From positions 1 through 49,478 of the forward strand of contig JAKOGH010001000.1 of assembly GCA_024811115.1 (NCBI GenBank): DNA of 49,478 nt, in the 5' to 3' direction. Shown here piece after piece: positions 43,070 to 49,478 of the stretch (the first letter of the stretch is position 1; each line of letters starts with the position of its first letter). The position numbers were made by a program, and so were the translations under genes. This DNA comes from Terana coerulea. Taxonomy: Eukaryota; Basidiomycota; Agaricomycetes; Polyporales; Phanerochaetaceae. The notes beneath the pieces are model-generated. The model had not been told where the DNA came from. It did not search any database and was given only the letters and a program-made list of their open reading frames with translations.

Positions 43070-44399
43070 TCAAAGCGCCCACTTCAGCCTCGCTCCAACT
43101 CGGTCTCCAACACGATCTCGAATGCGTTTCTTGAAGTCTTCTTCCCGGAAGAACTTGCACTTCTCGATGAGATCCTTGATGACGACTTCCTGTAAGCACG
43201 GGTACCGCTCCGCGAGCCTGCTCAAATTCTCCCAAGGCAGACTGGCCAATGCATCTCGCGCTGCATCCTCCGTACTCCTGCCCCTAGCCCAGGCGGGTCT
43301 TGCGCCGAATACAACCGTCTCGATCGTGGGCGGGAGAGTTGGTGATAGCAGGAGGCGGAGGGCGTGTTGGAATGTGGGCAAGCAGAATCGAATGAGAGGA
43401 TCCCAAAGTATGAGAGCAGCTTCCGAGATAGAGACGGACCGCAGATTGACGCAGTTTGTAAAGTCCGGGACCTCATTAGCTATGGATAACAACAATTAGC
43501 ATTGCTCAGGTGTATTATTTAACGCCGAGCTCACCTATCGGTTCCAAGTCATTGGCGCTATCGGAAGGGTGCGGATGTGACATTATGTTGAGGACGATAT
43601 GTTCGAGGTTCGTGCACCGCGCGAGGAAGGGGTTGATTTCGAGCATAACGCCGATGAGTTCCACGTGAAGGTCGATGTGTTGCAACTTCGTGAAGTCAAG
43701 CCAGAGGGTAAGTGCGAAAAGGAGATCCCCGTAGACTTTCGCAGAGCTAGCAGGGTGGAGACGAAGGCACCGAACGCGCAATGGCAGAGGTTTTCCAACA
43801 TTCTTCTCCATGTCGCTGGTATTCATGCTTAGCGTTTGCCGCTCCGTCAATGGTGCGAGGTCGGAGCCATGGATAGCCAGCTCATCGATTTCTTCGAAAA
43901 GGCCAAGTATACCAGCAATTTGTATGCACGTACTGTTCGCCGTAGATGTCAGGCACAAATACGACAGGGTCAGCTTCTTCACGGGAACAAAGCTGTTTGT
44001 CTCGACGTTGTCGGCAAGCCACGTCAGATAAAGATTTGTTAAATTGGGGAGCACCGACAGAGCCTCGTAGAGTCGTGGCAAGAATGGTTGGGCCACGTCT
44101 TCTGGGATAAAATGCTTAGTGAGGAAGCGCAACTTCAAGACGACGAGACATGCTGAGACACGAGCGGAGACTTTCAAGAATGCACAGAAGTCGCCAAGCG
44201 GGTCGTTCGAGTAGCGATTCTTGCCGAAGGGGTATTCTAGTTGAAGAAAAAGGTAGCGGGAGCTGGCTTGCATCCAAGCCCGAGAGACAAGAGAACAGTT
44301 CTTCAAGTCACAGATCGGGAAACACTTCCATGAATCCCTGCGGGATACCTCCTTCATGACGAGGTCCAGGAGCTCAGGAGGAAGAGCGAGCGAAGACAT
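43070..44399 (-). CDS. F-box protein (FBX-D)
   Basis: ATG 44399 begins MSSLALPPELLDLVMKEVS, an F-box, with CSLVSRAWMQASSRYLF completing it. Two exons, 44399-43535 and 43479-43070, joined by a 55-nt GT-AG intron give a clean 424 aa. Leucine-rich segments (ALSVLPNLTNLYLTWL, LFEEIDELAIHGS, LDFTKLQHIDLHVEL) make up the middle. The C-terminus (LQEVVIKDLIEKCKFF, ending ARLKWAL) is shared with FBX-C, so the two are paralogues about 5 kb apart on the same strand. Likely an SCF adaptor of unknown substrate. Confidence 0.83.
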
Positions 44400-45169
44400 T
44401 TCTGCGAAGCTGATGAGTAGGCAGCGTCTGGTGAAAGACACGAGGTGCGAGAGCTGTGTGAGGGAGATGGACGTCGAGATGCAACCGCTGCAAACTGCAG
44501 TCAGTTCGGCGTCGCCGCCAAGCATAGCCGCCGGGCGCGGGAAACATCGGGGTGATATGACAAATCCGGCATGCGGCGTGATTTCCACGCCCGACCACCC
44601 TTACACTGGCACCTCGTCCTGTTCTCCTCCGCTTGAAAGCTACATCTCACAGGACATGCCGTGGTGGCAAGACTGTAATTTTGTTAATTTATGTGTCGCA
44701 GTATGTCTGCATTTCCGCCGCTAGGGCACTCTCTATTGCCTGGTGCAAGTATGACAAGCGAGTCCGGACCTGCTTCGGCATTGGGAGGAAGACGGTGCGC
44801 AAGATGAATGCCTGCTAAGTGCTTTATCCATAACTAACAGGCCACTTAGCAAGCCAGAAGTCGCACGAAGCCTACCTACCGCGCCGGTGAAAGCGGGGAA
44901 TGTTGGTGAAATCCTGTCAGAGGACGCACCCCTGCAGCTCGCCCTGGAGATAGCAGAAGGTCAGAGCACAATCTAGAACCACACAGCGCAGAGCCACCCT
45001 CCGAGAGAATACCAATGCGCCACGAGCCCAGGATGGGCATCATGCAAGGCGAACTACAGGTAGCGATGTTGTTTAATATGATACATTTTTCAAGATTAGC
45101 TCATTCGGAAATTTACTAGCCTGTTTTTCATGGTCACAAAGAACAAACCCAGACCGATAGTATATTAGG
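44400..45169. other. Intergenic upstream of FBX-D and of the DUF6535 gene
   Basis: Divergent promoters must lie here. Plus-strand text around 44633-44700 could be an upstream exon (SYISQDMPWWQDC before a CGCAG acceptor), but no continuous chain to the next gene was found. Confidence 0.35.
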
Positions 45170-48100
45170 ATGAGCGAAGATCGGGAAGACAGTTCGAGAC
45201 TTGGACGAGGATAAGGTGAAGGATTGCAAGGAGGATATAGACACGTTGTTGACGTTTGTGGGTGCTACGTTCTAGTACCTCTCGCTGGCTCACTTATTAT
45301 TGCGTCGACAGGCCGGTTTATTCTCCGCGGCTGTGACCGGTTTTGTCGTAGATTCTTATCACAGCTTGCTGCCAAACCCTCAGGACACTATGGTTCATCT
45401 ACTTACGCAAATATCGATGCAAACTCGAGGATATACATTGACGAACGGACAGTTAAACAGCCTTGCGCCTCCCTCTACGTCGTCATCTCCCTTTCAACCC
45501 GACCTTTTGGCAATTCGCGTCAATTCGCTTTGATTTGCTAGCTTGATCGTCAGTCTGATCACCGCATCGCTCGGGATCCTGGTCAAGCAATGGCTTCATG
45601 AATACATGGCTCTCGAGTACACAGCTCCCCGCGATCGTCTCCGTGCTCGACATTTCCGTGCTCCCGGGCTGAAGACCTGGATGGTCTTCGAGATCGCCGC
45701 TGCCCTTCCCTGGCTTCTTCAATTCGCGCAAGCCCTATTCTTCGTGGGCTTGTGTATCTTCACGCAGTCGGTGCACTCTGGCGTCAGAGATACGACTGTA
45801 CCGCTGGCTGCAGGTTGGGCGTTCTTCTTCGTGACGGCAACAACAGCTCCAGCCTTATCGTCAAGATGCCCTTACAAGACAGCGTTTCTCAAGAAGCCTA
45901 TGTCTCATCTACGCAGGCTGCTTTGGGTCGTCTTGCGCTCCTGCGCATACCTTGTTGTCACCGCGTCCTCCAATCTCTACATTACCTCGAATCCTCTCGC
46001 ATTGTACCAAGCAGTCTTGAAGGGCCTTGGGGCTTGCATCAAGACCGCTGGACGTCGCATTCGCGCCATTTTTATCACAATTACCTGGATCACCGCTCAT
46101 CTTCCTAGTCGCGCAACAGCCGCTCTCCGTCTCAAGGCCAGAACGATTATCAAGCTGTGTCAGGATATAATCGACCGAGAGGCGCCATACGAAGAGGAAA
46201 AGGCTGTAACAAACGGCAGCGAGGACGTCGCAATATTGATTGCAGTCGATGCTGTCGCTCTCAACGATGAGCTATTACCCATGCTCTCTCAGTCGCTCAA
46301 CACGATCTCCACGCCTTTACCGTTCCCCGATCTCCTACACTTCGTCATGCAGATAGCCAGCAACCGCGTTCAACAGGCGCTTACCATACAAGACCTCCCT
46401 ACTGCACCGGGAAAGCTGGGCTCTTCGCGTTCCGTTTGGATCGAGGAAACAATCAGCCCTCCTCTTAAACAAATGCTCAAGACTCTCGCTGCCGAAAATG
46501 CCATTGTACAGTCCCAGAATCAGGCAGAATCCGCCCTTGAAGCGCTGCTACTGCTTCTTTCCAGTACTCGCTCGGAATCCTCTCTGCACTCGAGTCTCCT
46601 CAGCACCACTTTCGAGCGCCTACTTCGAACTTCCCGGACGAGGCGGACCCTCATGCGTCATATATTCAACAGCCACGTTCCTCAAGCAGCCCGATTCTCC
46701 GATACCCTTTCGCCATACCTCCTCGCCAGCGTTACCGCTCAAGGACGAGATCCCTGGTCGATAGTGAACGATACGCTCGAGGATATATTGTCGGTCCCAT
46801 GGTCATTGCAGTGGACCGGGGCCGAAAAGCTTCACGTATACGGCAATTGCTACATACCGCTCTGTACCAACCTTCTCGCATGCGCACTGCAGCCGGTACA
46901 TGCGCCTCTCATCAACCTGCACAGTAGGAACATCCTCCACTTGACACTCCGCATTCTCGCAGGCCCAGAGGCACAGGTTACTCGGACCTCGTTATCCAGT
47001 CAATCCTGAGACAGGAAAGCTACTTCGAATCACACGTGAACCTAGGACAAATCCTCGACCTTGCCCTCAATCATCTCCTGCGCACTCTTTGCTCTCCGTC
47101 AGGATATATCCACGAGTCATGGGAGGAAGATGTACTTTGTGCGTTGGAGCTAGCGTATTGGACCACGGAGTCCCTGTCCTTGGGAGGACTCTACCTGCGA
47201 ACTAAGACGCGCTCGATGGTGCTCGAGCTAATGCGCCACAAGGAATCGCGGCAGAAGCTCCTCAACTATCTTACGGCGACGTCAGAGACAAATTCCCCAA
47301 CTGCTCACCGACACACTCTATACTCTTCTGCATGACGCTATGAGCTCCGAGTCTAGCTCCTGGGATGGGAAATACTGCAGGATCGACTTGGAAATTCTCG
47401 TAGATGTCATCAAATCCTCCGCAGCCCTGCTGTGGACACATACGCAATCGCCTCTCCGAAGTCATCGTGCGCAATCACATCCTATCATAAGGACGGCTCA
47501 TCGTGCTGCACGGTTTATCAAATCGGATCAGCCGCTCGTGAGTTACAACACGCGCTACAACATTCCCGATAATCTTCTCCAACTCTTCCTTCCCGACTGG
47601 CTTTGCAAATCTATGGTCGAATCTATGGTGCTTTGGGAGCTGGCTGCGACTGGACTCGACACTGATCAGATTGTTGTCCTCTCCGCGATGATAGAGCAAG
47701 TGCAGAGACCATCCGGACCGTGGGGATACTGGGGATCAGAGGTAGAGCTGACTTGAATCAAAGGATGCTCAAAGGTCTTGGGAAAGTTGTGCGATCCGCC
47801 AATGCGGCGGCCACGACTAAACCCGAGAAGGTTCGCGATTGCGATCGCCATGCTGCCACCCTTCATGAACTGCCTGGAGATCAAGCGAGGAAACATGTTG
47901 CATTACTGCGGCGATACAGCGCAGCGCTTTGCTGCTCTCACATATCTTGGTCGATATCTGGATGGTTTGAGCGCGGATCTTCACCTTCTCGCTGGGTCTT
48001 TCGTCTCTACGGTCGGGTCTACAGCAAGAGTTGTGCAACAGGCACACACGAGCGAGAGACTGAACAAATTTCTCCAAGGCCCTCCCCGCATTGCATTTCT

Positions 48101-48331
48101 TTTTGTCCTTTCCGCGGTGCTCCTCCTTGAACAGCATGGTGCAGAAGTGTATGATCGGTTACTGGCGATAATGCCACGTAAGGGTAGGTCCGAATGTTTT
48201 CTAATTGCAGTATAGGACTTGACACCTTGGCAGGCTCAACGAAGACAAGGGTTCCACATGCTCTGCTGTGGGCCCTCCCGATAATTACTCCGGTGTCGAA
48301 GGAGCCGGTGAAAGTCCACAGTGCTTTCTAG
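45170..48331 (+). CDS. DUF6535 multi-pass membrane protein (nonsense codon and frame changes)
   Basis: The N-terminal part encodes LDEDKVKDCKEDIDTLLTF, then after intron 45258-45311 AGLFSAAVTGFVVDSYHSLL, VHLLTQISMQ and, downstream, LIVSLITASLGILVKQWLHE and WLLQFAQALFFVGLCIF. This is the DUF6535 pattern with several membrane helices, common in Agaricomycetes and of unknown function. A long, mostly helical C-terminal region follows (introns 47742-47786 and 48178-48233; TAG at 48329-48331). TGA at 45531-45533 sits exactly where the family has Trp (IRVNSL-stop-FASLIVS), in the same frame as what follows. Frame changes occur near 46973-46978 and 47285-47290. The start is uncertain: the first in-frame Met near 45170 is in another frame from KTVRDLDEDK. 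It could be a degenerating gene or a gene with sequence errors. Confidence 0.72.
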
Positions 48332-49180
48332 AGTGGTTTTATACCTCGAGAAACAAGCCGCGCGCATTCACGTTCTTGAAGTTCGCCACTTCCAGCGTCT
48401 CTATTGCAAAGCAGAGATGCTCGACGCTACGAATGGACGCAAGGGACGAATGTAAAACGGCGATGTCACATATCGCATGCGCCTTATGCTTGGCAACCAG
48501 CTGGGTTACTGTAGAGAAGAGTGGGAAACCGAGTCGTGCTACTACAAGTATCTGGAAATAGCGGCAGACCACACTGGCTCTTCTGCATGAGCCTCTGCAC
48601 GACACTGCCCCAACATCCTCAGGAATGGCACATCAACAGCTGTACGGTGCCATGGGACGGGGCCCCTGACGAACCGTGAGGACGCCATTTCCACGGACCC
48701 GTTGATCGCTACCCTCTACGCGCTTGCAACATACGGGGAAGGGTTCGTGCAGAGGAGAGGCCCCAAACACTGCTGCAGATGACGGGGAAGGATGGTTTAG
48801 TGTAGGGGGTTTGAGCATTGGCGTATGAACTATCGTCATGATTGTCGGTTGGCTAGAAGCAGTACATAGACAGCGTCGCCATCGCAGGGACTATACAAAA
48901 TGTATATCACCACATTCAATTCAGCATACGTTTTTTAAACAAAGTGTTGAGAGAAGAGAAACATGAAGCAATCTTGAGGTCCATCTCCATTAGATACTAT
49001 GCGATCTCGTGAGTGCCCAGCCCAAGCGCACGAGTTCTCGAGAATCATACCCGCCCCGGCATCCTCCAACATCAAATCTCCCAAGAAAATATATACGCTC
49101 ATCGTTAGTATTGACCTGCAATCGCAACGCGCAACCGGTGCGCAAGGCAAAAAAAAACTAGGCACTTGCGTGGCAGACGA
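48332..49180. other. Unassigned stretch with a possible coding remnant
   Basis: From 48342 a plus-strand frame of 82 codons runs to TGA 48588-48590 with one in-frame TAA at 48453-48455. Its content (LEKQAARIHVLEVRHFQRLY; GYCREEWETESCYYKYLEI) looks protein-like, but I recognise no family. It may be a tail or remnant associated with the DUF6535 gene. Nothing is supported beyond 48600. Confidence 0.35.
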
Positions 49181-49478
49181 TCACGAGAAGCTGGGCCAGT
49201 ATCGCGACAAATCGACCACGGCAAACGCGTCTGGCGGAAGAACAAAGAGCTGCCGGAAGCTCTGGACGAGCAGGTATCCACTGCAGACGACGTATATGGG
49301 AGGACAGACCATGTTGAACACGATATCAAGGCTTAACACGATGGCTTTGCGTATGTTCCACCCCTGATGGCCCATCCTGTCTCCCCAGCGGGTGAACAGA
49401 ACCACGTTGAGGTACCAGGAAGCGGCCATGCAGGTGCCCACCGCGCACATAGTCACGACGGCAGCGTGCCACGTCGCG
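49181..49478 (-). CDS. C-terminal part of a multi-pass membrane protein (5' end outside window)
   Basis: An open frame enters from the right edge and reads AVVTMCAVGTCMAASWYLNV, VLFTRWGDRMGHQGWNIRKA, IVLSLDIVFNMVCPPIYVVC, SGYLLVQSFRQLFVLPP and ends SRYWPSFS before the stop at 49181-49183. At least two, probably three, hydrophobic segments alternate with short polar loops containing aromatic residues. There is no recognisable enzyme motif in the visible 90-100 residues. It is probably a fungal membrane protein of unknown function. The clean frame and composition make the gene likely; the identity is open. Confidence 0.55.
   Translation of the reverse strand, partial: ATWHAAVVTMCAVGTCMAASWYLNVVLFTRWGDRMGHQGWNIRKAIVLSLDIVFNMVCPPIYVVCSGYLLVQSFRQLFVLPPDAFAVVDLSRYWPSFS

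Noticed and set aside
1..49478. Retrotransposon or DNA transposon explaining the inverted repeats
   Set aside because: No reverse transcriptase, integrase or transposase motifs, terminal repeats or target duplications were seen; the arms consist of host-type genes with introns.

Overview
The window is nuclear DNA of a basidiomycete fungus, most likely an Agaricomycete. The genes are dense with 45-70 nt introns (mostly GT-AG, a few GC-AG). Recognisable fungal genes include ribosome-associated Hsp70 SSZ1, deubiquitinase UBP14 and histone chaperone NAP1. They sit among families expanded in mushroom-forming fungi: F-box proteins, DUF6535 membrane proteins, type II haloacid-dehalogenase-like proteins and small secreted proteins. 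No transposon, CRISPR array or prokaryotic feature was recognised.

Layout. 1-466: 3' end of a small Cys-containing protein gene. 2391-6894: two tandem paralogous genes for secreted, cysteine-free precursors built of repeated peptides separated by dibasic (RR/KR) kexin-type sites. Both share a TATA box, a conserved 5' leader and a leader intron. This pair (KEP-A and KEP-B below) is the best candidate for an undescribed system. 7113-16280: a housekeeping block with a HAD-family gene (minus), then SSZ1, UBP14 and NAP1 (plus). 17074-24010 and 33130-37450: two arms of an old inverted duplication. Each arm holds a long F-box gene, a HAD gene (intact on the left, a dead stub on the right) and the HAD upstream region. 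The ~9 kb between the arms holds an amidohydrolase 3' fragment and a very long CDCA7-like zf-4CXXC_R1 gene, whose upstream sequence is the duplicated HAD upstream region. 37958-49478: two more F-box genes, a secreted amidase-signature enzyme, a DUF6535 gene and the C-terminus of a membrane protein.

Reading frames. Many well-conserved genes (SSZ1, NAP1, amidase, CDCA7-like, one F-box gene, both repeat precursors) need a 1-2 nt frame correction, nearly always at a homopolymer or dinucleotide run. UBP14 and the left-arm F-box gene read cleanly over more than 2.4 kb each. The pattern fits residual assembly indels better than wholesale gene death, so frame breaks are described as seen and most of these genes are listed as CDS. 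Exon boundaries were assigned by eye from splice signals, frame continuity and paralogue comparison; no alignment or database search was run.
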